NCBI RefSeq assembly: GCF_963082655.1
Contig: NC_081553.1
Span: 156,899,441-156,963,440, forward strand
DNA from: Stomoxys calcitrans
Taxonomy: Eukaryota; Arthropoda; Insecta; Diptera; Muscidae
Direction: 5' to 3'
Length of the DNA: 64,000 bases
Shown: positions 12,600-22,665 of the stretch, one piece after another
Position numbering within the stretch: the stretch's first letter is position 1
How the letters are laid out: every line of letters starts with the position of its first letter
Program-made: the position numbers and the translations under genes
Notes under the pieces: generated by a model
The model's input: the letters and a program-made list of their open reading frames with translations, nothing else
Databases searched by the model: none
Told to the model about the DNA's origin: nothing

Positions 12600-15500
12600 T
12601 GTATCGTGCGGTCCCTGGTTACATACATACATCTTGCACGTCGGCATCAATCCTAGCTCTGTGGGAATTGAGGCGGCTGCATCTGCCGGAACGTAATTGA
12701 GCCAGAATCACTCTGGTTTGCCGGGGGAGGTCGATTTCTTCGGGTGCAATGGGTGGCGGTCGTTCTCCAAGGACTACATTCACCCGGTAGCCAGTTAACG
12801 CGTCTGCTACCGTGTCTGCATGAATGTTGTTCAGACCCGCTTGATATGCCGCTTGATCTAGAGGTTCTCTCTTGTAGCGCTGGACCTCACGCTCTAGATC
12901 ATGTAGATCTACCTTAAGGCTTCTGGGCGGTGGGTATCTATCCACAAGATGATGATTTGGATGATTTCTGCGATAACAGCCCAAAAGGTATTGCTTAGAC
13001 AGCATGTAGTTATGTCTTCGCACTGGTAGGATCTTTGTCTCCTGGTGGAGGTGGTCCACATGAGAACTAAGGAGGCAGCCCGTCGCAGTTCGGAGGGCGG
13101 CATTCTGACAGATCTGAATATTATTCCACTGCGTGTCACAAAGCTGACGTGACCACACTGGCGCTGCATAACTTACCACAGACCGGCCAATTGCTTTGTA
13201 CGTGGTCAACAAGGTTTCTTTGTCTGCACCCCAAGTGCTGCCAGCGAGTGACTTGAGAACCTTGTTTCTACTTTTGACTTTATTGCAGATTGCTGTGGCA
13301 TGTGGGGAGAAAGTGTAGGAGCTGTCAAATGTGACGCCAAGTATTTTGGGACACTTGATGGTCGGAATCAATTCTCCATCGACCATCACAGTCAGCTCAG
13401 AATTCACCTCACGCGTATTTGTAGTGAACAGTGTGGCTGAAGATTTGGTGGCGGATATCTTCAGATTTCTTGCAGCGAAATATGAGGCAAGCTCGTTGAG
13501 GTAGACGTTCAACCTATCGCAGATGTCATCAATGGGAGGGGGGCCTGATGCCAAGATCGTACAGTCGTCCGCATATGATACGATCTCTATGCCGTCTGGA
13601 GGAGGTGGGATGGAGGATAGGTAGAGGTTAAACAGAGCCGGAGATATCACCCCGCCTTGGGGAACTCCCTGTTTCACTCTACGGTGTTTTGACTTCTTAT
13701 CCCTAAATTCCACAAATGACTGGCGGCCACACAGATAATTCGCGACCCAACGTTTAAGGCCTGGCTGGAGGGACGTGTTGGCGATGTCCTCAAATAATTT
13801 GGCATGGCTGACCGTGTCGAATGCCTTCGATAGGTCCAATGCCACGAGGACCGTCCTATCACATGGCCTGGGTTGATTGAAGCCACGGCAAATGTGTGTG
13901 GTGATGGCATGCAAAGCTGTTGTTGTGCTGTGCAGTCTCCGAAATCCGTGTTGATGCTCGGCGAATGGAAATTCTCCTACGAGGCTCGGGAGGAGTAATG
14001 CCTCAAGCGTCTTAGCCCCTGGTGAGAGAAGGGAGATCGGTCTGTACGACTCCCCCAATCTCGGGTCTTTACCAGGCTTCAGTAGCGGGATCACTCTGCC
14101 CATTTTCCAGACATCGGGAACTATAAGAGTGTTCAATGACAGGTTAAGGACAGTGGTAAGGTACTCAACTCCAGGTAAATCCAGATTCTTCAGCATCAAT
14201 GTAGAGACTCCGTCGGGGCCCAACGCCTTGGAAGATTTGGCGCCACGGATGACATTCGTAACTTCGCCCACGGTAAATTGTGATGGCTGTTCATCGGCTC
14301 GGAGAACACGAATACGGCGAATGGCTCTCCTCCTTGCCCTGTCTCTCTCGGGATGCACGATAAATTGACGGTTGAACAACCTGGCGCATCTCTTCGGATC
14401 AGTCACGGTTAACTCGCCAAAAGTGACTGAGGTCCTGTCGTCCCGTCTACCGGGGTTCGAGAGAGACTTAACAGTGGCCCACAATTTGCCTGCACCGGTG
14501 CCTAAGTTACATTGCTCCAAGTGTTCCAGCCACAAATTCCGCTTATGTTCGTTGACTACCCTGTTTATTTCCAGATTCAGCTCGCTGATTCTGGGGTTAG
14601 CGGGGTCCATAGCACGAATCCCATCACGCTCGTCTGCGAGTACCACTGCTTGCGCCGGGAAATTGGGTCGCACTTGCGGTATTTGACCGGCTGGTATAAA
14701 GCGAGCGGCTGCTGCGTTGATGATGTCTCGGAATTTCCTCTCGGCCACAAGCACATCAGAGGGGGGTGGCAGTTCATTGAAGCGGCGATTGGTATACTCT
14801 CTGAAGCCAGTCCAATCGGCCTTCTTGTAGTTGATGAACGTTCGGCGCTCAGAGGTTATGAAGTCGGGTGGTCGGTCGATGGTGAGGATTATGGGGAGGT
14901 GGTCTGACCCCAAAGAGATGACGGCTTGCCAGGATACGTCACTCAGGAGATCAGGGGATGCGATTGAGATGTCTGGCGAGCTGCTGCACCTCCTCGTAAT
15001 CCTAGTGGGGGCATCCTCATTCACCGTGCAAAACGTGGAGCTATCTATCTGCTCTGCCAAAGCTATGCCACGCTGGTCGTTGCCTAGGGGAGAATGCCAT
15101 GACGAGTGATGTGCATTGAAATCCCCCAGAACCAGACGACTATGGCCAGATAGCAACCCACTTATGTCGGGGCTGAAGGCCTGGCCATTAATCGGGACAC
15201 AGCTGCCAACCGGCGGTATATACACGTTGTATATCTCTATCTCGGCAGTACCAGACCTGACTGCTACCCCCATACATTCCATGTATGGGTCACTAGCGTC
15301 AAGCGCAGGCGAGATAGGTCTATACTGCACGGAATGGTGTATAACGAAGGCCAATCCCCCACCTCCATTCCTTGAGCGATCCTTACGTAGCACATTGTAG
15401 CCGTGACAACTGTGCAAGCTGCAGGTGTTAGTCAGCTTTGTCTCCTGGATCGCTGCGACCGATATGCTCTTCCGACTCATAAAATCTACAATCTCATCAA

Positions 15501-15985
15501 TCTTGCCTCGCAGTCCATTGCAGTTTAACTGCAGGAACGATACATTTCCCGACACTGGCCTGGCAATAGTAGGGCTAGGGTGCTGTCTTTGCATAAATTG
15601 CCGTACGGAGAGGTCGGGGGGGTCACATAGTCCGACGATGAGGACGCCGAAGGCGACGACGGCGACGCTTGTGACCCACTGCTGGCTATGTTCGCACAGC
15701 ACCTAGCGACATAGCCAGTATGACTATACTCCCGTAGCGAAGTTAGGCCAGAGCAAGAACGGAAATGTACCCACTCCAAGCACCTGTTACACCTCACCGA
15801 CACTGACCGATGATGAAGGCGGTTCTGGCAAACGGAACAGAACCAGGGTCCGGGGTTCTTTTCAATCCCGGCACGGACCAAAAGCATACGGAGAAGGCAC
15901 TCCGGGATGTGCCTCTCCCATGACGAAAAAAGACGAACACGTACACTGAGGCGGCAGCCCTTGCCGATGAAGATTCCATCGGGTC
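12600..15985 (-). pseudogene. LINE-A polyprotein: 2A-like motif, PHD-like finger, endonuclease, reverse transcriptase
   Basis: The frame opens after a TGA near 15990. It passes HIPECLLRMLLV and then AGIEKNPGP (2A-like, 15846-15869). A PHD-like finger follows (CSVC, RCNRC, WVHFRSC; about 15720-15843), then a Ser/Pro linker. A one-base loss in a 7-G run (15616-15622; C-run on the coding strand) shifts frame. The next frame (15702-12619) has an APE-type endonuclease (FLQLNCNG, QETKL, LGDFNAHHSSW, SLGSDHLPI) and an RT with PDGVS, PISLLSP, ALDLSKAFDTV, QGVPQGGVISP and SYADD (13564-13575). The end, VQDVC, is cut by a 5-base deletion near 12630 that destroys a CPDCNQGPHDTRH-type finger preserved in the copy at 23517. 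Activity would need both indels absent. Confidence 0.88.
15846..15869 (-). other. 2A-like ribosome-skipping motif (degenerate)
   Basis: Reads GIEKNPGP after a hydrophobic stretch (CLLRMLLVRA). The 2A consensus is D-x-E-x-N-P-G-P; here the E-x-N-P-G-P core is intact but the Asp is missing, as if one GAT codon had been lost from GGGGATATTGAA. N-terminal 2A-like motifs are known in ingi/L1Tc and CR1-type LINEs. Skipping activity is not shown. Confidence 0.7.
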
Positions 15986-16012
15986 AATCCGGTACGTACA
16001 ACCGGCTGCCAT
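15950..16012 (-). other. Foldable 5' end of LINE-A (P1-like stem plus hairpin)
   Basis: On the reverse strand, GGCAGCC (16004-16010) pairs perfectly with GGCTGCC (15953-15959). Inside, CCGATG (15977-15982) pairs with CATCGG (15964-15969) around a 7-base loop. Both stems recur in the 106-bp element at 20227. The arrangement (long closing stem around a hairpin just at the element start) recalls the HDV-like ribozymes of ingi, R2 and other LINEs, but a complete double pseudoknot is not demonstrated. Confidence 0.5.
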
Positions 16013-16386
16013 GGGATAGGTAATACATTTGTCTCTTTAGCTTGCTTCTTATACAGGGTGGTGTATCTATATCCGTCTGTCGAAATCACGAATGCTTTCG
16101 AACGAATAAAAATATCCGGTTGAAATTTTGCACTGATACTTTTTTTAGCGGTTGGTCATTGGGGATTGAAAATGGGTCATATCGGTTCAGATATGGGTAT
16201 ATTTTAACTTCTTGAGCCCTTAAAGACTTAAATTTTCATCCGATTTGGCTGAATTCTTTTCCGGCTTCCAACATCTGCGCAAAGTATGATCCGAATCGGT
16301 CTATACACTGATATAGCCTCCATATTAATCGACCCCGGATTTGACAATACCCAACGAAATTTTTTAATTCGAAACAGCAAAAATGT

Positions 16387-18535
16387 TTGCTAAAACAACA
16401 GTTTTTGTTTGCTAAAAAAAGGGAATGCAGACGTTGCTGCTGCTTCAGCAAATACAGAGCTGCCGATTTAGCAAATATTTCGTACTGCAATTTCAGCAAA
16501 CAAAATCTGCTGTTTTAAATACAAAAGTCTGCTAAAATATTGAAAAAAAATATTTGCTGAAATGAATATAATGTTTGCTTCTCATTTTATCCCATTATTT
16601 ATGTTTGTATTTTATGGCCTGTCATGTGTTTTGATTACTTTGGGCATTTTTTTTCCAAATGGAGTCCAGCTATTTACCATGAGAAATTACGTTGGAAGGG
16701 AAGATTTTATTTTGTGTAATATTACTGACAACGAATTACCTGGTCAACAGATCCTTGTACATATGACATAGCATCTATTGGTGGGTGGTTAAAGTTGCTT
16801 GTCAATTTTATTGCTCTGTTAATTTACTCATAACCTTAGATGCTACTTATGGCTATTTCCCACGAAAAAAGAATATGGAATTTAAATTGCTCCGGCTCCT
16901 TAATGGGATGTTCATGGTCAAATTTGCATTTGCAAACATTCGCTGAGGCACACATTTCCAATGCTCTACTTGTCATCATCTCAGTCAGGAAACTTACTCA
17001 AATCTCCCTTTTCCCATTTTTATAGTTTTATTGGACTACACTCAAGCAAATTGTTATTAAAAACAGCAAAAATCTTTGCGAAAACAGTAGTTTTTGGCTG
17101 CTGAAAATGGAAAATCAGGCATTATTGTTGTTTCAGGAAAGAGAGGGCTGCTGAATTAGCAAACATTTCGTGCAAATCTGCTGAAAAAAAATTGTATGCT
17201 CCATTTTATGCCTGTTACTTGTTTTGAGTGCTTACGGCATTTTTTTAGAATTTTGTTGGAAATGTTGTTGGCTTATAATTTATGGAATATTACTGTAAAG
17301 AAGCTACCTCATCCATCCATTGGTATACACTTCGAAATGTGGCTGAGCTACCTCGCATTTTTGTACCTAATTTTAAAGAAAAACGATAATGGAAAGTATT
17401 CGTTCAGTTGTGGTTATAAACGTCCACTGAGACACACATTTACAAAACAGCAGGGATTTTCAACAAACATCAGACTTTTCAGCAGTATGCCTGCTGCTCT
17501 GAAATTCCAGAACTACTGCTGTAATAGCAAAACTGCTGCTACGATAGCAGCAAAATTAACAACTAATACTCAGCAGACAGTGTTTGCTATTTTCTGTTTT
17601 TCTATGAGTGTATGATTCAATGCTACTGACATATAAATATCTCCGTTTGCGTACTGGTAAATATCTCATTCTAAAAAGTTCTTAACTTTAAATCTCCATG
17701 TGCCAATATTTTTTTGTAAATTTTTGGCAACCTATCTCAACGGCATTGGTTCCTTACTGTCCCTTGGTCCTAAGTATTGCAACAGCACTTGTATGCTAAC
17801 TTTCTTTCCATTTTGGGCCACCTATCACAAAATCATTTGTACCTTGCTGTCCCTTGATAATAAATACAAATACACCACTTGCGTGCAATGCAACAACAAC
17901 GTTTTGTCCTTTGATTTCTATCCCCTGCTGTAGTATGTTGTTGTTTGTTTATTGAAACCCCTTTTTATAGCTTTTTGCATTGTTGGGTATAGTTGCTTGA
18001 AACTCTTTTTATTGCTATCAATTGAATATTGTTCTCATTACAAGTTTTTTGCCAGTTAGGGCAAAGATCATTAAATTTCACAATTTTTGTTTGTTTCTCT
18101 TTCGAGACGAGCTCGATGTTCGGAGATTTTCATTGCAAATGGAAAACGAAAGCCAGAGATCGCAACACCCACCAACCACTATTGGACGCGTTTCGTCTTT
18201 GGTTAGAAGACTTTTCGACTGTATTAGGTGTGATGGCCTGTTGTTTTACATACCACGCCTGTTTTGAAGAATGGGGAATGTTATTTATGTTTGTCTGATA
18301 CTACCGATTACGTGTTTTGATTATTTTATGTATTTTTTCTGGTTACGATCACAAACAAATTCTCTTTAGTTTACTCTCCTTGCAACAAACCCAATACTGC
18401 CATACTGCTGTCCTGAATTTGCAAACAATTAATTTTGCTGCTTCAATATCAGTGAAGTTAACTACTAACAGTCAGCAGACATTGTTTGCTACAACAATAA
18501 TAAAAATTTCTGAAATCGATAATTCTAATTGAATT
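16387..18535. repeat. R4: CAGCAAA/TTTGCTG-rich degenerate repeat array
   Basis: Clusters of CAGCAAA and TTTGCTG in both orientations recur at 16387-16560, 17060-17200, 17450-17590 and 18400-18490. Between them, stretches with TTTTGATTAC or TTTTGAGTGC followed by GGCATTTTTTT and GAGGCACACATTTCC-like blocks also recur (about 16620, 17225, 18310; 16943, 17425). It looks like three decayed copies of a 500-900 bp unit. Similar CAGCAAA blocks occur near 29940, 30165 and 57465. No protein is recognisable; open frames are short. Confidence 0.5.
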
Positions 18536-18869
18536 CTACTGTTCTCAAACGGCAATATTTTTTAATCTATCCCACTGTGTGTTGCTCGATTACGCCTTCA
18601 TTTTTTTGCAAGAAACATTAAAAATTGCCATCAAAAAAATATGATTTTTGGCTTCTTATTAAAAGTACAAACACTAAAATGCTTTCCATGACTTGATCGG
18701 AAATAACATCTGTTTTTAGAAATTATTTCAGAATCTCTTTGGTTTGAAATAAAAAAAAATCACTTTTCGAGTTAAGGCTAAGTTAATTTATATTTTTTCT
18801 CTTTGCAAGTAAAAAGAAATGAAATCTTAGAATACGTTTTCTTCAAATCAATTCTTTTCGTGCTATGCC

Positions 18870-18935
18870 CTCGAATTCAGTCGTTCAGCGTCTTTGGCAG
18901 CCAAGCTAACCTCTGCGCTACGGAGGTCTCCAATC
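18870..18935 (-). mobile_element. tRNA-derived SINE head, remnant
   Basis: Reverse strand reads GTAGCGCAGAGGTTAGC, the same A-box-like block as in the SINE at 19411, followed by GACGCTGAACG. The B box is eroded and no SINE body follows. The flanking 18536-18870 contains nothing recognised. Confidence 0.55.
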
Positions 18936-19410
18936 TACAATATATGGCTGCTATATTCAAATATGATTAAATCTGCATCACAATTTTCGCCAATACATAT
19001 ATTTTTATTTCTGAGGATGAGTACAGAAGCGTACAGAAGCCCATTATGACAGGATCTAACGAATCTTGTTAGGACGAACTCCCGACAGAATCAGAAGACG
19101 AGGCTAACACAACAATGGTAGAAATTCTGAATCCTGACTATGGTCCGGTTTCTACAGATAAATATTCACCATTGTAAGGCAGCTTCGGTGGCACTAAAGG
19201 TCCTCCTGATGGCAGGGGGATTCGACGTGGTTCTTATCTAGGAACCACGGGTTTGTGGAGGATTGGAATGCCGGGATTTAAACTATTCAAGGGTACGAGG
19301 AATGGGTGACACAGAAGAAGCCGCTTCTGCAGGGAAGAAGATCCGCATTGTAAAAAGTGATGCTAATGCACATCAACAGATATGGGGAAGGTGGGATATA
19401 AGCGAAGAAG

Positions 19411-19690
19411 GCCACCATAGCGCAGAGGTTAGCATGTCCGACTTTGACGCTGAACGCCTGGTTCGAATCCTGGCGAAACCATCAGAAAAAAATTTCTGCG
19501 GTGGTTTTCCCCTGCCATTTAAAACTTCTCTTAAAAGAGGTGTCGCGCTGCGGCACGCCGTTCGCCCTGGCTATTAAAAGGAGGCCCCTTATCATTGAGC
19601 TTAAACTTGAATCGGACTGCACCCATTGATATGTGAGAAGTTTGCCCCTGTCCCTTAGTGGAAAGTTCATGGGCAAAACAGCGACCGCCA
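19411..19690 (+). mobile_element. tRNA-derived SINE
   Basis: The head reads TAGCGCAGAGGTTAGCA (A box) and, about 35 bases later, GGTTCGAATCC, an exact pol III B box. The body contains GGCTATTAAAAGGAGGCCCC, TTATCATTGAGCTTAAACTT, ATTGATATGTGAGAAG and TTCATGGGCAAA. It interrupts LINE-B coding sequence between SDANAHQQIWG and the KAELRKYMSKLRKA segment. End positions are approximate and the target duplication is not resolved. Reverse-strand frames here are by-products. Confidence 0.8.
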
Positions 19691-20226
19691 TGGTGGACCC
19701 CAGAACTGCTTGGTCTAAGGAAGTACGGCAGAAATCTCTTCAACATAGCGAAAACGATTGGGACGTCTCTAAGGCTGAGCTAAGAAAATACATGAGCAAG
19801 CTGAGAAAGGCACCGAAAGAAATCCTGGATGGGATTCTGTCATGCATTGGGCATATACTGCAGTTGTCAGACCTATAATGCAATATGGTGTGTGGTCTGG
19901 TGGATGGCGTTTTAAAGGTGCACCTTCAGTTTAATACTCAGCGGGATCTAAAGGTTGGCTTGTTTATGCATTACAGCCGCACTGAGGACGACACCATCTG
20001 TTGCACTGAATTTAATGCAACACCGAATTTATCTGGACATAGTGGAGGGCAATTGCAGCGACCACTGCTGTGAGGCTAAGGGAGCTTTCTCTTTGGTCAT
20101 GCGGCGTCTACGGAAAATGTGTTGTCCTTAATACAATGTTTCGAGCAGTGAGGATTACACGTAGCTTGAGCTGCTTTTTGATAAAAAGTACTACTCCAAA
20201 TAAAGCCGATTGGAAATACGATATCC

Positions 20227-20332
20227 ATGCAATCCCATGGCAGCGGGTTGTATGTACCGGATTGACCCGATGAATTCCTTCATCGGCAAGGGCTGCCGCC
20301 TCAGTGTACCACACACTGCTACTACAACACCA
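20227..20332 (+). mobile_element. 106-bp non-autonomous LINE-A derivative (5' structure joined to 3' tail)
   Basis: Flanked by a 9-bp duplication ACGATATCC (20218-20226 and 20333-20341) inside LINE-B. The homologous LINE-B copy at about 49160-49175 reads straight through (ACTACGATATCCCTGG), giving an empty site. The first 80 bases match the LINE-A 5' end: ATCCCATGGCAGC, ACCGGATTGACCCGATG, CATCGGCAAGGGCTGCCGCC, CAGTGTAC. The last 20 (CTGCTACTACAACACCAA) match the LINE-A 3' end (CTGCTACAACAACAACA). The whole middle of LINE-A is missing. It has no coding capacity and no pol III boxes, so it presumably used LINE-A proteins for mobility. Confidence 0.8.
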
Positions 20333-20644
20333 ACGATATCCGTGATTAAAAAAGATACACAGTTTTCTATACGGATAGTTCCAAAGAAGACGATTTGGTA
20401 TCGAGAAAGTTACTCGACCACGGCAGAGTGTAACAAGTAGACAACTTTGCAATTAAAGAAGTATTGGAATGGCTAGGATATTGTTATAACGGCATAAATA
20501 TCTTCTCAGACAGCCAGACAGCCGTTAATTTTTTTCATTTTCAGCCGATTATTGAAATAAAAAAATTGTTTAATTATGGAAAAATAAAATGTTTTCTGTG
20601 TCGCAGTCGTAGGAAGCTATATGTTTCCTGAAGTATATCTCCAA

Positions 20645-21000
20645 GAATGTTGAAAAACTTTTCCTTTTAGTAATAATATTTTTTGATGGCTTTATTCAAA
20701 AGTAAAGAAAACAGTACAGCTCTGTTAGTAAGCAAACTATTAATTAACTTTCTTACGGCAGTGTCGATACCTAGGAACTCCAGCTCCTTTATGATTGACG
20801 TCGGTTTAACATTGTTGAAAGCACATTCAGTGTTAAGAAATACTACCATTGTGTATTCCTTGACAGTGAGAGAGTCCTCTATGTAGCCGACAAAGTCATC
20901 TAGGACTGTTTCAGTAGACTTGCCCTTACTATATGCATGCCGTTACCAAGACGTGCGATTCCCTGGTATCACTGCCCTAAGATATGTTTTTATCAACCTC
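20645..21000 (-). pseudogene. LINE-B reverse-transcriptase fragment
   Basis: Reverse-strand translation matches the LINE-B RT of the 40-kb copy: GKSTET (about 20910), VGYIEDSLTVKEYTMVVFL, AFNNVKPTSIIKELEFLGI and a LLTNRAV end. It lacks the catalytic YxDD part. The opposite orientation to 18985-20545 indicates a separate insertion or an inversion. Confidence 0.75.
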
Positions 21001-21014
21001 CATAAAGTAGAGGT

Positions 21015-21510
21015 TTGCACGTGAGCCGTGTCACACGTGAATCACGTGATTCGTGAGTGAGATCCAAATCAAATCACAACTCACGAAATACTCACGACTC
21101 ACTCGACACTCACGAGACGCTCATGACTCACGAGAAAATCACGGTTAAAGTTGAAAAAATAACGAAAACAAAAGGTTTTCATGCTCTCAAATCATACGGT
21201 ATTTTAACGTACGAATCAGTTTACAGATGCATAACAATGAAAAGATCAAATAATTGGTTATGCAGAGCTGGTTATTTAGTTTTGTTCGTTCAAACGCTGT
21301 ATGGTTTGAGACTCGCGAGAAAAAAATTGTTATTCGCTTCATGGAAAAATATTTGTTTAACCGTGAAGCGTGAGAGTTCGTGAGCAACATTTTTTTCTCG
21401 TGAGCGTCAGTGGAAAATCACTCAGCATAAGTGGAAAATCACTGTTGAATCTTCAGCATAAACGAAAAAACTGTACTTATATTAAAGGTTCGAGCCAAAG
21501 ATAAGCAAAC
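21015..21510. repeat. CTCACGA/TCGTGAG short-motif repeat
   Basis: Between 21030 and 21150 the motif (A)CTCACGA and its complement TCGTGAG recur about a dozen times with irregular spacing. TCGTGAG returns at 21375-21405, and GTCAGTGGAAAATCACT-like pairs at 21405-21450. The array is self-complementary. The 21187-21390 frames have no family features. Confidence 0.55.
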
Positions 21511-21554
21511 CTAATTTAAAGATATGAAAACATTTCCCTTGGTGAAAGATATTT

Positions 21555-22665
21555 GTATACTCTCCAACATAGGATGGGAGTATACTAATTTCGTCATTCT
21601 GTTTGTAACTCCTCGAAATATTCATCTAAGACCCCACAAAGTATATATATTCTTGATTGTCATGACATTTTAAGTCGATCTAGCCATGTCCGTTCGTCTG
21701 TCCGTCCGTCCGTCTGTCTGTCGAAAGCACGCTAACTTTCGAAGGAGTAAAGCTAGCCGCTTGAAATTTTGCACAAATACTTCTTATTAGTGTAGGTCAG
21801 TTGGGATTGTAAATGGGCTATATCGATCCACGTTTTGATATAACTGGCATATAAAGCGATCTGGGATCTTGATTTCTTGGGCCGCTAGAGGGCACAGTTC
21901 TTATCCGTTTTGGCTGAAATTTTGCATGAGGTGTTTTTTTATGGCTTCCAATAACTGTGCTGAGTATGGTTGAAATCGGTCTATAACCTGATATAGCTGC
22001 CATATAAACCGATCTGGGGTCTTGACTTCTTGAGCCACTAGAGGACAAAACTTTTATCCGATTTGGCTGAAATTTTGCACAACGTGTTTTGTTATGACTT
22101 TCAACAACTGTTCTAGGAATAGTTCAAATCGGTCTATAACCTGATATAGCTTCCATATAAACTGATCTGGGGTCTAGACTTCTTGTGCCTCTACGGGTAG
22201 AAATTCTTATCCGATTTGGCTGAAATATTGTATGATGGTTCACATCGGTCCATAACCTGATATAGCTGCCATATAAACCGATATGTGGTCTTGACTTCTT
22301 GAGCCACTAGAGGGCGCAATTATTATCCGATTTAGCTAAAATTTTGTACAACGGTTTCTCTCATGACCTTTAACATACGTGTCGAATATCGGATTGTAGC
22401 CTAATACAGCTCCCCTATAAACCGATCTCCCCATTTTACTTCTTCAGCTCCTAAAGTGCGCAATTCTTACTAGATTTGGCTGAAATTTTATACAATGGCT
22501 TCTACTATGGTCTCCAATATTCAGTTCAAATATGGTCCGAAATAAACCATTACTTGATATTGTTCCAACAACATAGCAATTCTTTTCTTTTATCCTTTGT
22601 TTGCCTTAAGGGATACCGTGGCAATAACTCGACAAATGCGATTCATGGTGAAAGGTATATAAGAA
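21555..22665 (-). repeat. R1 dispersed repeat, reverse copy
   Basis: Reads as the reverse of the 6969 copy. The right-end block comes first (GGGAGTATACTAATTTCGTC, 21570), then the GTCCGTCCGTCCG stretch (21695). About five internal units follow (CTTGACTTCTTGAGCC.., ATCCGATTTGGCTGAAATTTT, CCTGATATAGCTGCCATATAAACC), and a decayed left end (ATGCGATTCATGGTGAAAGGTATATAAG) at about 22660. The GGCCGGGCC palindrome is missing. Its end abuts LINE-B. Confidence 0.8.

Larger units (their letters stand above)
12440..16019 (-). mobile_element. LINE-A, nearly full-length non-LTR retrotransposon
   Basis: Reverse-strand element of about 3.58 kb. It is flanked by a 13-bp target-site duplication GTAATACATTTGT (12427-12439 and 16020-16032). 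The 3' end carries a short (ACA)n tail (12440-12458 reversed) preceded by AAACTGCT. The 5' end begins CTATCCCATGGCAGCCGG. Inside is one long frame with a 2A-like motif, PHD-like finger, endonuclease, RT and a C-terminal zinc-finger start; no RNase H. This is jockey/ingi-like organisation. Two small indels break the frame. Other pieces of the family are at 6092-6970 and 23338-23908. Confidence 0.9.
12338..16386 (-). repeat. R1-like repeat, tandem copy B, split by LINE-A
   Basis: Copy B consists of 12338-12439 plus 16020-16386. Relative to copy A it lacks about 20 bp after CTTCTTATAC and about 20 bp before TTTTAACTTCTTGAGCCC; otherwise it is close to identical. LINE-A occupies the interval between the two halves. 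Confidence 0.8.
18985..20545 (+). pseudogene. LINE-B fragment (ORF1 end, endonuclease, late RT, RNase H) with internal deletion
   Basis: Forward pieces: ORF1 end (ILNPDYGPV near 19136), endonuclease start (KAASVALKVLLMAGGFDVVLI, about 19180-19240), then SDANAHQQIWG (about 19350). The RT core is missing. The frame resumes with post-RT text (near 19845-20160, equivalent to the 48820-49110 region), then DYGSK-type RNase H debris (about 20355) and IKEVLEWL..INIFSDSQTAV (20450-20530). Two younger insertions split it: a SINE (19411) and a 106-bp LINE-A derivative (20227). Many stops and shifts; dead. Confidence 0.75.

Noticed and set aside
15840..16019. A complete HDV-like double pseudoknot at the LINE-A 5' end
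   Set aside because: Only the P1-like stem and one hairpin are convincing. Candidate P2 (ACGTAC/GTACGT) is not kept in the 106-bp derivative and no firm P4 or catalytic C was placed, so I report only a foldable leader.
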